Assembly (NCBI RefSeq): GCF_026210795.1
Contig: NC_089457.1
Coordinates: 2,666,001 to 2,730,000, forward strand
DNA: 64,000 nucleotides
Origin: Rhizophagus irregularis
Lineage: Eukaryota; Glomeromycota; Glomeromycetes; Glomerales; Glomeraceae
Reading direction: 5' to 3'
Shown: positions 35,240 through 47,404 of the stretch, piece after piece
Numbering within the stretch: position 1 is the stretch's first letter
Layout of the letters: each line of letters begins with the position of its first letter
Program-made: the position numbers and the translations under genes
Notes under the pieces: generated by a model
Databases searched by the model: none
What the model was told of the DNA's origin: nothing
What the model saw: only the letters and a program-made list of their open reading frames with translations

Positions 35240-37080
35240 TTCCGTAAGATTACTCGATGACTTTACCCTTTTTATTTTCCTCCCCTTGTCCAAGTCGAGA
35301 AGAGCAGAGTCCACCTTTTGCGACTCCTCCAACAACCAGATTATATGACCAAGTATTTTTTCCGCCATGTCTTTCATACCCACAACTTCGTACGCAACAA
35401 ATACAACTTAAACGTCAGTTACAATCCCCATGCCGTGGGGTTTTTGCTTTGTAGCACGTATTTTTCACATCAGGCCTTCTTCCTAGTATGTATCCACCGG
35501 TTAGACTATTTTAGCGATGGTAGTTTAGTAGTATTTGTTTCAATTTGTGATCTTATATGTAATATTCTGCTTAAATTCGCGTCATGTTAGGAACCCATTG
35601 ATAAAAAATCAAATCTATGTTCATCCATTTCGTTTGCTTTGCGCTTACGACCACTCAATGATAATTCCAACTGTACGGTAGCTTGTGCGAAACCAGCTAT
35701 TTTTGAATTTTAAAGAAATAATAGAGGTGTAATCCCCATCTTATTTACTAGTAAAATAACTAAAATAAGGGGATTAAGATATCTAATATTCGGACAATTT
35801 TGATAAATTACTTGAATTTTGTTTTACGTCCACATAGACTACCTTTCAGTTACTCTTGGCATATTATCTCAAACTAAAGAAAGTGTTATATTGGTAGTTT
35901 ATCTTCATTTAAGAGTGTAAAGTATTGATCATCAACCGCTCTTGTTTGTATTTGTAAGTCTCCTCATAATAATAATATATTGTATAAATAATAATAAAAC
36001 TATAGATTGTTTTTCACTGCTTAAAATCATCTTTTTTGACCCGATAATTATCCCGGACGTACGCGATTCGATTCCATAATCAAGATTTCCACGCCCATTT
36101 CTTCCTTCAATCTACTTGATCTTTAAACGGGTAAGTAGATAAGTATAAGAATAAATGCTCTTGGTGGCCTCATAGTATATGTCGATAAGAGTTGTTGCAG
36201 CGCGAGTCTCCAATTCGTCAAAAAGTTTACGTAGCGCTTCTTTTATATTTCTCATTCTTGTTGTCGACACATCCACACGAAAAAACGGGATAACTCTAGT
36301 CATCGCTAAGCACATAGGGTACACACACTTTTCGGAAAGGTCCATTCGTTAAATAGTTTTGATGGCGTCTCAATAAACACGGTGAACTTAAGGTTGTTTT
36401 TTGATATTAACAACTGCAATAACTCGGAATAAGATATCGTTCCTAGGTGAAAATCTCCCTCCGTCGTTCATGAAGCTGAGCACTACTCCATCATTTTCAA
36501 GTGCAGAAGGTTTATACATTTCACGCATGGGATCTTTGAGGCATTCGAGAGTCGTATTCACCACCCACTTCGGTTTGGGCCCACAACGACGTCAAACTCT
36601 GTAATGCAGCAATAGGACAGTAGTTTGACCTTCAGTGAGCTATTATCTTGCTTAATAACCTAAAAATTTTCAGCCGGTGCCCCTGCCGAAATTTTGTCAA
36701 GAATAATTCTTACCATGAACAGACTCGTTGAGTAATGCCTGCAATGAGACAATTGTTCCCTTATTTCCAATACCTCATTCGAAACTATGACATGAATACA
36801 CTCTTCACCTGGTGAGACAAGAAGTACTTCGAAATTTTTCTTATGGCAAAGAGTTCATCGTTGTCTTGAGGTGAGAGATTCCTCGACTGATCGTTATGAT
36901 CGCCAGCAATTTCCACCTTACACAGCTTTGAGCTTGTCTGCAAGAAAATTGTCGAACTCTGGTGCTTTTTTTGCCTTTATAGCTTCCTTGTGGTGGCTAA
37001 CCAACTTTTCCTATCAATATCGACAGCGAAAGCATTTGCAGTCATGTTTCTTTGATGAGATAGAGTAACGTGATAGACAT
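35240..37080 (-). pseudogene. Crinkler (CRN) effector-type gene, dead, with a 300-bp insertion
   Basis: Reading down the minus strand from ATG at 37080: MSITLLYLIK then a stop; ANAFAVDIDRK; KVEIAGDHNDQSRNLSPQDN; then further in, LECLKDPMREMYKPSALEND; GRFSPRND; ETPSKLFNEWTFPKSV; YEATKSIYSYTYLL; RNGRGNLDYGIESRTSG (to about 36010); after an AT-rich block (35705-36005) QATVQLELSLSGRKRKANEM; and finally KILGHIIWLLEESQK (about 35330). These are the successive blocks of glomeromycete Crinkler proteins, whose N-terminal ubiquitin-like header precedes a variable effector domain. Many frameshifts and stops are present. It is more GC-rich than its surroundings. Its 3' flank resembles that of the plus-strand copy at 52.9 kb. 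Confidence 0.82.
35705..36005. mobile_element. AT-rich insertion inside the Crinkler relic
   Basis: About 300 bp of AT-rich sequence separates two Crinkler segments that are adjacent in the related copy at 54.0-54.1 kb. It contains an internal inverted pair (TAATCCCCaTCTTATTT / AAAATAAGGGGATTA at about 35731-35775). Boundaries and target duplication are not clear, so the element type is unknown. Confidence 0.45.
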
Positions 37081-37084
37081 TTCG

Positions 37085-37125
37085 GCTTATATAGTATTTT
37101 TTTGCGAAATTTTATTGGTGCAAAG
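37085..37125 (-). promoter_or_regulatory. Crinkler core promoter cassette (CCAAT, TTTCGC-A run, TATA)
   Basis: On the minus strand, ACCAATAAAATTTCGCAAAAAA is followed within 8 bp by CTATATAAG and then the ATG 13 bp further on. The same order occurs before the other Crinkler relic (52938-52985). Conservation of both boxes and spacing suggests a shared core promoter and a very short leader. Confidence 0.6.
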
Positions 37126-39591
37126 TGCAGTATATGAGGACGAGCACAAAAAAAAATACCAAGTGAGAGTATATGTGAAAAATTCGTCCGTCGCACAGAT
37201 CTGCCGTGACTTTAGCAACAAATATTCCGAGCTGTTGATCGCTGCTCCGGAGTCCGGACTGACTCGAAAATCGGTGCAGTCACAGAGTAAATCAATGACG
37301 TGCTTACTGCGCTAATGTATCCAGCACTTCAGGCATCCTTTTAATAATCCCATGTTGATAAGAGTATTAATAAACACTATTGCTGGACTAATTGTCTAAG
37401 AGCTAGAATGTTTGTTACATCGGCAATATTCGACATTGACATAAAAAGGCGGAAAGGGGGAGACTCTCATGTCTTTGGATGATAATTTTTGGACTACACT
37501 TTTGATCCAACCTGCAATCAAAAGGATCCCATAATTTGTTGATAAATTAAAATATTGTTGGATTCAATCTCCAGCCATTCTGATTAGTTTTTAATCGAGA
37601 ACTTAATCTGTGATCGCGTTTGAATTCCAGTATGTGTTCAGCTTGGACCTTAGAGGAATATCTACTTAGTTAGGTATAATTTCTATAATTCTTCCGCACT
37701 CTGACATGATTCATGCTACGTATATGGTATTATCTGTTCTGATTAGTACGTAATTCTTTAGATGATTGCTTTAAATTCCAAATTGTTGATGTGTAGAAAG
37801 TTATTTTCAAATTTCGAGACATTATTTTCCAACGTGCTCCTATTGAAGAAATCGAGGCAATGGTAAAGGATGTAAAACCAGGATCCTGTACACGCAGTTC
37901 TTTTTACTAAAATTCATGACCGTTATTAAAATTACCGCAGGTTTTGGATGGCAAATATTTGTAATATATAAAATAAATTACTAAATAAATTGCTGTATAA
38001 TATACACTGTTTATATAGAACATAGACGAATAAATATAAATAAAAAATTTTTACTAATATTCATTTAATAAGTCAAAAATTGTCAAAACATCCGGAATTT
38101 GTGTTCAAACATTTTCAGGTCATTTTTGGTACATATTTGGGACATATTCGGGACGACTTTGAACGTTTTCTGGATTCTGGATATACATTTTTCATAATAT
38201 TGCTCAATTTTTTTAAAAAAATAATAGATTTATTAACTTGGTTTTGTTTTATTAGTATACTGTTAGCACAGAAGCGAAATAAATAACGTACAATTGGACC
38301 AATCATATTTGTATGACCAGGAGAAATTTGATAGGGATAAAGTGGAGTTCCTCTATGATATAACGACATGTCACTGATGTCAGATATGAAAATCTAAAGG
38401 ATATTGTTATATGTATTTGTGGGAAAATAAAATTTTATCATTATATCGAGTTTTTTTAATATATCGATATATCGAATATCGATTGCTAGTAAAAACATTT
38501 TTTTGCTATGAAAGAGTTTTACCCCACATTGGCTTTTATTTTTTAATCGATCCAAAATTAGACTTATATCAAATTTGAAAAAAACTTCCCAATCCCATAA
38601 AATTATTCACATGGTGAAATATGTAAGAGATTTATTAATATATACAGTAATTAAACAAACCTGTTATTTTATTTATAATAAAGATCATTCATAGAAAAAA
38701 AGACGCACGATGTATAAATAAATTAATCTCATATTTTAATATTGAATCAATCCAGAATTTGAGTCTGTTTGAATTTAAAGAAACAAAGGAGGCGAATCAA
38801 CTAAGAAAATTATCTATAATTATTGGTATTAAAAGCCAAAAAACCTTTTCGATAAAAAAACGAATATCTTCCTTCCGCATCATGTATTTGTGACTTTTTT
38901 TTTTATCAATGTGTAACGATCAAAGGTTTTTTTTAATCGGTCTATGACAGATCTCTGATCTATAGTATATTGTCTTCTAAGAAACATTTGTTTTAAATAA
39001 ATAATTAACAATTAGTTTAATTCAACTAATAGAAAAATATCCGTAATCCAAATTTCTAATTTATTTATTGTAGTATCAAATTGAATGCAAATGATGCAAA
39101 TGTTCATAGAATATTATATAACCTTAATTAGATAACAACTAATATTAGAAATTATTTAGCTGACAAAGCAAGGCAACACAATGAGGTGTAAGTTGGTCGG
39201 TCAGTAATTTTGGGAATTAATAGTATTTTTTATTTAAAGAAAAAAAAATCATGTTCCTATCGATTTTTGTAATTAATTTTAAAAATTTAACTAATTATCT
39301 GTTATTATAAAATTTGTAAAAAATTTTTTTAAGAAGCAAATTGAAATTTCTTTTCTTGTTACGTATAAATTACGTATAAATTACGTATAAATTACATATG
39401 AATAAGTAATTTATTATTGTTTTACTTAACTAAAAGAGTTTAGATAGAAAATTTGGCGGTTGTTTAGTTGTTCAAGAATACAGTAATTCAATGAAAGATT
39501 AGCCAGCTAACAAACCTTTATTTCGCGGTAATTGCTCAGAAAAATAAAGTACAGGTTTAAAATTTCACCTACTTTTTCCACTATTTCCTTT
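37126..39591. other. Intergenic with short tandem repeats
   Basis: No gene recognised. 38115-38160 has degenerate repeats of a GGtACATATTTGGGACATATTCGGGAC type. 39360-39396 has four copies of an 11-bp TACGTATAAAT unit. AT-rich overall. Confidence 0.5.
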
Positions 39592-41040
39592 TTAAACATA
39601 TTTTAAAAGAGGGAAAAGCCTAACCCTAGCAGGATGATTTAGAGAGATTATGGGATAATATTTCGATTTCTTTTTTAACTCGGTAATAAAAAGTTTTTGT
39701 CCATTAAAAGAGAATACGAGAGTATGTTTATCCATATTTAATTGTAAAGTGATTCTATCACCTTTACCAAACTTGAAACCCATAATAATATTTCCAGTAT
39801 GAGAATATAACATACCAGCTGAAGAGAGTAACCAAGTATTTTTTTGACATCCACCAAAGAGATCATAATTAAATTTTGAATTTGCGTGAACTCCAACACA
39901 AATTTCCAATTGACCAATTTCTTCAATAAAAACATCCCATTCATAAGTACCATTATTAGATATAACAAAATTTGCTTTAATATTCTCATAATATTGATGA
40001 TTTGTTGTTGCAACTGATCCTCTACATATAACATAAATATGACCACCACATTCTCCTTCATCCCAATAAAGTTTTACCATTCCACGAGTTGCTGGAAGAC
40101 TCTTTTTATTTGTCGAGTAATATCTATACGCGTCAATTATAATAGTATTCGGAATTATTCCTAATGGTTCAATAATTTTTGATAAAATTTTTCCGTCAAT
40201 TCTACGAAAATCAATGTATTTGATAATAGGAAGTAAAAATTGATAAATTTTTGGACGTATTCTATTAAATTCACATTTACTATTAAATTCAAGTTCTCCT
40301 TCCACATATTCTTCAATATCATCTAAATCCGGTAATATAGCATCAAGCGTATTATACGTGTCAAGATCGATATTATGTGCAGCCAATAAAGCGGCAAATC
40401 GAAATACTAAATATTCTGGAGTGGAAAATGATTTATTAAAATTATAAGTATAAGCTAAAACATATTTTAAAGCTTGAATAGAAAATTTGGATAATGAAAT
40501 ATCATCAAAATGAATCCTTGCCACAGAATCAGCAAGAAAATTAAGTAATTGATCATTTACGCTCCTTTCTTCTATCAATTCAATTTCGTGAAATGGTATT
40601 TTTGAAATCATTACTGATAATAATTCTGGTGAATTATTAACGGTACTTTCATTTTCTATTTCTTGTTCTTCAAATGACTCTTTAAGATTTTCAATAATTA
40701 ATTTTTGCAAATCAGGTAATTGAAAATAATCAGCCGCTAGATTTGTTTCAACCAAATTATCTTTATCAAATACAATTTCTTCAACAGATCCTGTATATAA
40801 AAATTCTAAAATGATTTTCATCGCGCATGATTTAATTTCAGGAAAAGAAATTTGTCTTTGAAAAGTTTCTTTCATTCCATTAAAAAGTAATCCATTAAAA
40901 ACTTCTGATCTTGCCGCTAAAATTGCTCTACTTCCATAAAGTGTCGCGCCATCTTCGCAAAAAATTTCTATATCGCTATACTGCGGGTTGTCGATCATGT
41001 CTTTAAAATCTTGCGTTATTGAACTTCCACGCGTCATCAT
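39592..41040 (-). CDS. BTB-BACK-SPRY domain protein
   Basis: Single exon, 482 aa from ATG at 41040 (MMTRGSS). The frame opens six codons earlier, at a TTG that is not a usual eukaryotic start. Residues ~10-115 are BTB/POZ (YSDIEIFCEDGATLYGSRAILAARSEVFNGLLFNGMKE, then IILEFLYTGSVEEI, LAADYFQLPDLQKL). A BACK-like helical linker runs to ~290. Residues ~325-475 are a SPRY domain (VKLYWDEGECGGHIYV, GTYEWDVFIEEIGQLEICVGVH, IIMGFKFGKGDRITLQLNMDKHTLVFSFNGQ, YYPIISL). This combination suggests a cullin-3 adaptor whose SPRY domain selects substrates. It is divergent from MATH-BTB B, with 671 bp between the two ATGs. Confidence 0.85.
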   Translation of the reverse strand: MMTRGSSITQDFKDMIDNPQYSDIEIFCEDGATLYGSRAILAARSEVFNGLLFNGMKETFQRQISFPEIKSCAMKIILEFLYTGSVEEIVFDKDNLVETNLAADYFQLPDLQKLIIENLKESFEEQEIENESTVNNSPELLSVMISKIPFHEIELIEERSVNDQLLNFLADSVARIHFDDISLSKFSIQALKYVLAYTYNFNKSFSTPEYLVFRFAALLAAHNIDLDTYNTLDAILPDLDDIEEYVEGELEFNSKCEFNRIRPKIYQFLLPIIKYIDFRRIDGKILSKIIEPLGIIPNTIIIDAYRYYSTNKKSLPATRGMVKLYWDEGECGGHIYVICRGSVATTNHQYYENIKANFVISNNGTYEWDVFIEEIGQLEICVGVHANSKFNYDLFGGCQKNTWLLSSAGMLYSHTGNIIMGFKFGKGDRITLQLNMDKHTLVFSFNGQKLFITELKKKSKYYPIISLNHPARVRLFPLLKYV

Positions 41041-41711
41041 TATAATAATAGTATCCAAGTTTATTTTTTTTACTATGAGAGTAAGTTCTAAATATTAGAA
41101 GTTAAAAAAAAAAAAGAATAAAAGAATAAAAAATAGAAGAGAAGAAATGGAAGAAATGGGAATTTAAATTAAAAAACTAAATTTACTCTCATCTTTTATA
41201 TTAAATTTAAATTCCTATTACGGTAATTTCGAGTCTGTGTTCAAATCAGAAAAGAGAAATCTCCGGCGTGTCACTTATTCACAAAGCAAATTTTCTCTTA
41301 CAGCAAATATGAATTCATCTTAATTACCTGATTTATATTACAATCATAAGAACGACACCATCTATGACCTATGATCTATTGGGTAATTCCAAGCTATAAT
41401 CACGTAATCACGTGAGAATTTTTTCATATGTTAACTGTGGGAGGGATTCTGCAACTATGCATGAACATCGTACAAGTCCAATTTATATTTATTTTAACGT
41501 AGCCCCTCTCACGCCCTATAAAACTTTAAAAATTATTGTTGAATCAGTTTTACATTTTATACTTTTTTAGTTTTAGCCCAAAAACTATATTTAAACGAAT
41601 TATTACGAAATTTCTCAATATTTCTTTTCTCTCTTCATTTTTTGTTGGTTTTTTTTTTTAAAAAAAAAAAAATTTTTTTGTCTGTATAACATAAACTTTG
41701 TTACACTGGTC
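41041..41711. promoter_or_regulatory. Divergent promoter between BTB-SPRY and MATH-BTB B
   Basis: This is a 671-bp shared intergenic region. TCACGTAATCACGTGA at about 41400-41415 contains a CACGTG palindrome. TATAAAA at 41517-41523 faces the plus-strand gene, about 190 bp before its ATG. No matching TATA box was seen for the minus-strand gene. Co-regulation is inferred from the arrangement. Confidence 0.45.
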
Positions 41712-42971
41712 ATGTCAAATCCGTCACAGACCGTTAATTCTACTTTTGAATTTTCGATTCCTTACTCAATAACAAGATATGACAAAGTTATATACACTTC
41801 GATATTTTCTACGGGGGATAATATTTTTTGGCAGTTAGAATATCATCCGGTAAAATAAATGAAATTTTTTAAAAAGCAACCTTTTCCATTTTTTTTTTTG
41901 TGTACAAAATATAAATAAATTTTCCTTACCTTCATTTTCCTTTTTTTTAAAAAAAAATATCTAGACGGAAATGGAAAACATGGATTATTGTTTATTATAT
42001 CTTATTGCTATACCGAATCCGGAAGAGACACAAACGATGAAATATTGGAACAGACGTGCAGATTTATCTGCTACTATATATGTTAAAAGCTACGACTATT
42101 ATAATTCTTATTCTTTAAGAACAGATGATTATTCTGTGAGAAATAGGGCATGGGGTAAATAACTCTAAATTAATTAATTATTTTGTCAGGTTTTTTGTTT
42201 TTTTTTTTGTAAAAACTTACTTATTAATCACAATTTTTTTTTTTAGGGAAAAATTTTGTTAAACCATTAGATTTAAATCATCCGATAACAATTGGAGTTA
42301 CATTCAAGAATTCAAAGCTTGAACGTAATCAAATTGATTCACCAATGACAACATCACCAAAACAAAATAAATTTTCAAAACTTTGGGAGGAGGAATTTAA
42401 TAATAGGGAATCAAATGATGTACAATTTAATGTAAAAGATGGAGTAATTTACGCTCGTAAATCAATATTATTAAGACGATCAGAATATTTTCGTAGGTTA
42501 TTTCAAGGAAGTTGGAGTGAAACAAATAAATCATTACAAAAAAATAAGAATAATTCTCATTATGTTATTAATATACCTGATATTTCTTATGCGACATTTA
42601 GGGAAATGCTTAGATATCTTTATACTGATGAGATAAGTTATAATAATTTTAATTGTACTCCTTTAGAAATATTTAAAATTGCTGATAAATATTTAATATC
42701 AAATTTAAGGGAATTTGCTAGAATAGAGATTAATAAAACGCTTACACTAAATAATGTTATGTATGTTTTATTTAGTGAAGCTTGGAAATGGCCTGATCTT
42801 AAGGATGATGTTATTGAATTTATTATATTAAATTTTGATAAAGTTAGAGAAACTGCTGAATATAAAGATTTAGTTTCAGAATATAAAAGTCATCCTGCTG
42901 GGATTGAAATTATGTATGAAATTGTTGGAAAATTAATACCAAGAAAATATAATTACATTGTATCATTTTAA
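41712..42971 (+). CDS. MATH-BTB domain protein B (SPOP-like adaptor)
   Basis: Exons 41712-41849 (138 bp), 41965-42154 (190 bp) and 42247-42971 give 350 aa. The first two exon lengths, phases and splice sites equal those of protein A at 7275. MATH region: STFEFSIPYS, FWQLEYHP, YLIAIPNPEE, RRADLSATIYVKSYDYY, YSVRNRAWG-KNF. BTB region: NDVQFNVKDGVIYARKSILLRRSEYFRRLFQGSW, FREMLRYLYTDEISY, LEIFKIADKYLISNLREFARIEI. The tails also match (VMYVLFSEAWKWPDLKDDVIEFI; SHPAG). A and B are clearly paralogues that have diverged in the MATH face and the BTB loop. Likely cullin-3 substrate adaptor. Confidence 0.83.
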
Positions 42972-44782
42972 GATAGTTATAATAATTTTATAGACTTTTA
43001 AAAAAATATATATATATATCATATGTTTCTGGAAAACAAGGAAAAAAAAATGATACCTTTATTAAAAAATATATAAATATGTATTAAATATAATAAAAAT
43101 AGAAAGTAAAAAAAAAACATAAATAAAAACAAAATTTTTTTATTAATAAAATTAACCATTTAGATAAAAAATTAGGAATAAGATTTTTAGTTATTTTGTC
43201 TTTTTAATACTGAACAATTGAAGTTAATTAAAATGCCATCAGTAAGAGAATTTGATGCTTTAATTTCAACTTTAATGGTTCGCTTTCATTTCGAATCGAT
43301 TCTTGATGCTACTTTTCTAATTTGCTCTTCCATTTTTTGGCATTTTCTTTGACGTCGTGTTTTTTTTTATTTCTTCTTTCTAGATCTGTTACAACAACAG
43401 CTGATAATAATCGTTTTTAGTTCTTTGGATGTGATCATATGCTCTATTTGTTCATGATACATAAGCCGTCGCCTGCACTTTTGCTTTTGCATTTCTTTGT
43501 ATTCACTAATAAGTTCCATTTTTTTTTTTCACTTTCATTATATTGTTACTCAAATCGATGCAATTTGTATTAAAAAAAACATTCGAAATGGACGAAAACA
43601 CATCAGATCGACAATTGCCTGAGCGCCTCGGTATTCGCCGCTCACCGCCTTGCAGAAAGTACGTCTTGTTTCACGACAGTAAATGAATTGCGTAAGCCGT
43701 AAGTGACTTGTCAAAATTTTATTGTCAGAGCATTACTAAAACTAAACAAGGCGATTTCAAGGGTTCTTATTCTAATCCTAAATACGTTAACAGTAATTTT
43801 AATACACATGAATTTTTTCATAGAATGAAACTTTTTCATTTACTGACCTCGGTTAAATCGATTATCGGAACAAAAGTTTACATCATCTGATCTTACAAAT
43901 TGTGTTTGTAATTTCAGAATACAATTTATCTTTTTAGAGTTTTGAAAGTTTACTTTTGTTGATTGTAGTTTATTATTGTACTACACAAAGTTGCATCTTT
44001 CATCCTTTCATTTTTAGGCAGGTTTAATAAACGCCAATTAATACTTACCATTGGATCCATGATTTTTTTTGCATAAGTAATTAAGAATTATTTATAATTA
44101 ACCGTAGATTGTTTATATGCATATGCGCATGAAAAATTAAAAAAAAACTTAAATCTAGTTAAGAAAGTTTTTATGAATGAATAACTTGCGGATGGCTAAA
44201 CCGATGAAGTTTGATAACTAGATATTAATAATTATTTGTTTGAGAAACAAAAAATACATGTGAAATTCACTTGACCAATTTTTTTTTTTATCATCTAATC
44301 TTTTAGTTTCTTACTAGTCCACCAATAGGTTCAATATCATTTAAACCTTTTAAAAGTTTAAACATAATTAAAATCTGAAGATATTCAATGATGTTATGCT
44401 ATTTATTATTCCTAAATTCGTGTACGTTACGGTCGTCACATGGTCACATTCACGTGATATATATTTACAAATTTATGATGTCATATACCGCAGATTAATT
44501 AATTCCCAATAACAAATAAAATAAAATTGCCGTTTCTCCCATATTTTATCGTGAATAGTTAGTATCCCCAAGATCTATAAAATTCCTGTGATCTGGAACA
44601 TTCTTTTCAAAACTTAGGGGACCCAAAGCTATAATACACACGTCAGATAATCAAATTTTGGCCCTTTCGATGCTAAATACAAGATTATGTTATAATGACG
44701 GATCATATCTGATTGTAGCCAAGGGTTTTCTTATGAAAATTTATTGATTGGCATTAACCGGACGCTACTAACTAGAGCAATC
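42972..44782. other. Intergenic, no gene recognised
   Basis: AT-rich. A less AT-rich patch (43600-43690) may be transposon debris, but I cannot identify it. A TATAAAA-like box and TCACGTGA occur near 44450-44580 with no gene obviously using them. Confidence 0.45.
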
Positions 44783-47404
44783 TTACGCTTCAACACGAAT
44801 TCGTTTTTGATTTTGAATCCCTACGCAATCCAAAAGAATTTAAAATTATTATAATATTATATATATAAAATATATAAATTTACTATATTTCGCTTACCAT
44901 TGGTTTGAATTTCAATTTCTAATTCCTCAAAATTACGCTTTCTTGATATCTTGCTAACATAAATCAACGAGTTTTGAACAGTAGAATTTATCTTTGATGA
45001 AAATTTTATACTAATACACAAAAATTAATTTTTTTAAAAAAAAGAATGATTAGATTAATATATTATATTATTTAAATTTTTTTTTATATTAATACATACC
45101 TATTCATATCAAAATCACATTCTTTTGTAACATAATCTAAAATGAAAAATTTTTATAAACAATTTAATTAATTAATATATAATTAAATAATAAATTGTTT
45201 CAAAAAGATACGTACGTGGAATTGTAATCAAATTGTTTAATTCTCTACTATTATAAATAGCACCAGGATGATATTTAGGACAAAATTTAATTGATTTTAT
45301 TAATTCCAATCTCATTTTTTCTGCTTGTTTAAATTGTTCAACAATTTCATCTTTATTTTGTTGATTATAATAATTTTCATAATCATGATAATAACATAAA
45401 TCATCATGCCATCTTTGAATAATTTCACAAAATTTAGTTATAGAAGGTCTTTTTAAAGGATTAGGATTCCAACATTTTTTCATTAATTTAGCAAAACATT
45501 TAGGTGTATCATCTGTAATTTCTGGTCTTTTTCCATTAATAATTTCATAAATAAGATTCATATTATGTTCAACATTAGAGAAAGGTTTATAACCTGTCGT
45601 AAGTTCCCACATGATCATACCCATACTAAATATATCAGATTCTTTTGAATATTTAGCACCACAAAATATTTCCGGTGCAATATAAGGTATTATTCCATAT
45701 ATTACATTATCTAATAACATATTATTTACAGGTTGTGATAATACCAAATCTCCAATCTTCCAAGTTTCTGATAATAATATATTCCCACTATGAAAATCTC
45801 GATGTATAGAATTTGATTTATGAATACATTCAAGTCTAAAAATAAATAATTAATTAATATAAATGAATATTTAATATATATTTTAAAATATTTTAAAAAT
45901 ATTCAAATTACCCCTTTGAAATTCTCCATAAAATATTTAATTTTTTATTCCATGTAATCTTTGTAAAATTATTTTTCAAATAGTTATGTAAATCTCCTCC
46001 ATTTGCATATTCCGTTATTAACATATAATCCTTCGTTTTAGGGTCTCGTGTAATACCGTAACATTTAATAATAAATGCATGGTTATAAAAATGATGAAGT
46101 GATTTTAACTAAAAAAAAAAGATTACAAAATATATATTACTTTAAAATTATCAATATTTATTACTGTATTGTATAATAATAAATAAATTATCACCTCAAT
46201 TAAAAAATTAATAAAATAATCAGTTATATTTTGTGAATTTGAAAATCTTTTTATAGCAACCGTTCCATATTCAGAAACATTTGCTTTATAAATAATACCA
46301 AATCCTCCTTTCGATAATTTTTCTAAATTTGTGATTTCAGAATATGATATCCACTTTATTATAGAATAATAATTATCTTTAATATGTTTATACACATTTA
46401 ATGGATTAGAATCTTTCATACTAACATAATTGACAATCTTTTGATGATTAGTGTTAATTGTAGATATTAGAAATTCATCCATGTTATTGCTAATATCAAC
46501 GTCAATAGATGATACTCTTTTGCATTTATTACATTGAGTTTGATCTATTATTCCAAAAATAACATTTGTCATTAAACAATATCTACATCCAGAATAAATT
46601 ATAAAGCAATATGAACACCATTTCTGACAATCAGATACAAAATTTAGGTGTTTATTACAAGATACACAGTCATCAAAAGTATCCCACCATGGTAAATGAA
46701 GAATTGGGATAGGATTTTTAGTTATAGTTGATTCTTTCCATTCATAAGAAATTTGATAATAAGAATAATTTGAACGTAATAATTTAGATTCTCTACATAT
46801 TTCACAACCTCCTCCTTTTTTAAGTAAAGTAGAAATTATAGATTTTATAATAATTGTGGATCCAAATTCTTCTTTATCAGCAAATTCATTAACTCCCTAT
46901 AATTATATAATTAATGAATTTATAAGCTAAATTATTATTTTGTTAAAAAAGAATCGTATAATTAATTATAAATATTTTTACCTTAGAATAGATTGTCGCA
47001 AGATCTGAAGGATCTTCAATTTGTGACTGAAGAGAAGAAATATATGAAGATTTTGTGACCACTTGTTTAAAATATGAAATCTCTGAGCAATATTTACACC
47101 ATTCATGAATATTTCTTGTACAACAATCCGTATTTCCATTTGCTTCATGTTTATTATGTTCAATACATTGAGTATAACCCCTTATATGTACATCCAAATA
47201 TATTTCTTTACCTGTCATATGTTTAATATATTGTATTAAACATATTTTACAATATTTTTGTTTAAATAAATTTGTTTCAATATATTCATTTTTACAATAA
47301 TTACATATATTATCATTATTATTAAAAGGAATAAATAAAATTGGAACGGGACTAGACTTTAATTTTGATGTAAAATCAAATGAATCAATATTATTAAATT
47401 CCAT
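44783..47404 (-). CDS. Cysteine-rich TKL-type protein kinase with degenerate DFG
   Basis: Exons 47404-46982, 46896-46195, 46108-45912, 45835-45216, 45136-45100, 45010-44898 and 44820-44783 close in phase and give 709 aa. The N-terminal ~280 residues carry CxxC pairs (CNYC, YCKIC, WCKYC, CEIC, CVSC, CSYC, CRYC, CNKC), probably zinc-binding. The kinase domain spans ~330-600: LSKGGFGIIYKA loop, VAIK lysine (~357), ITEYANGGDLHNYL, IHRDFHSGN (~451-459), YIAPE and SDIFSMGMIMWELTTG. The DFG triplet reads DLV (~470): the metal-binding Asp is kept but the Gly is replaced. Activity may be altered, or it may be a pseudokinase. The tail is basic (NQKRIRV). It belongs to a kinase family strongly expanded in arbuscular mycorrhizal fungi, which is background knowledge and not seen here. 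Confidence 0.85.

Noticed and set aside
35257-35590. Plus-strand frames of 65-90 codons
   Set aside because: Antisense shadows of the dead Crinkler.
36401-37315. Several plus-strand frames
   Set aside because: They read the wrong strand of the Crinkler relic, whose motifs are all on the minus strand.
39738-40061. 107-codon minus-strand frame
   Set aside because: Frame-shifted shadow within the BTB-BACK-SPRY gene.
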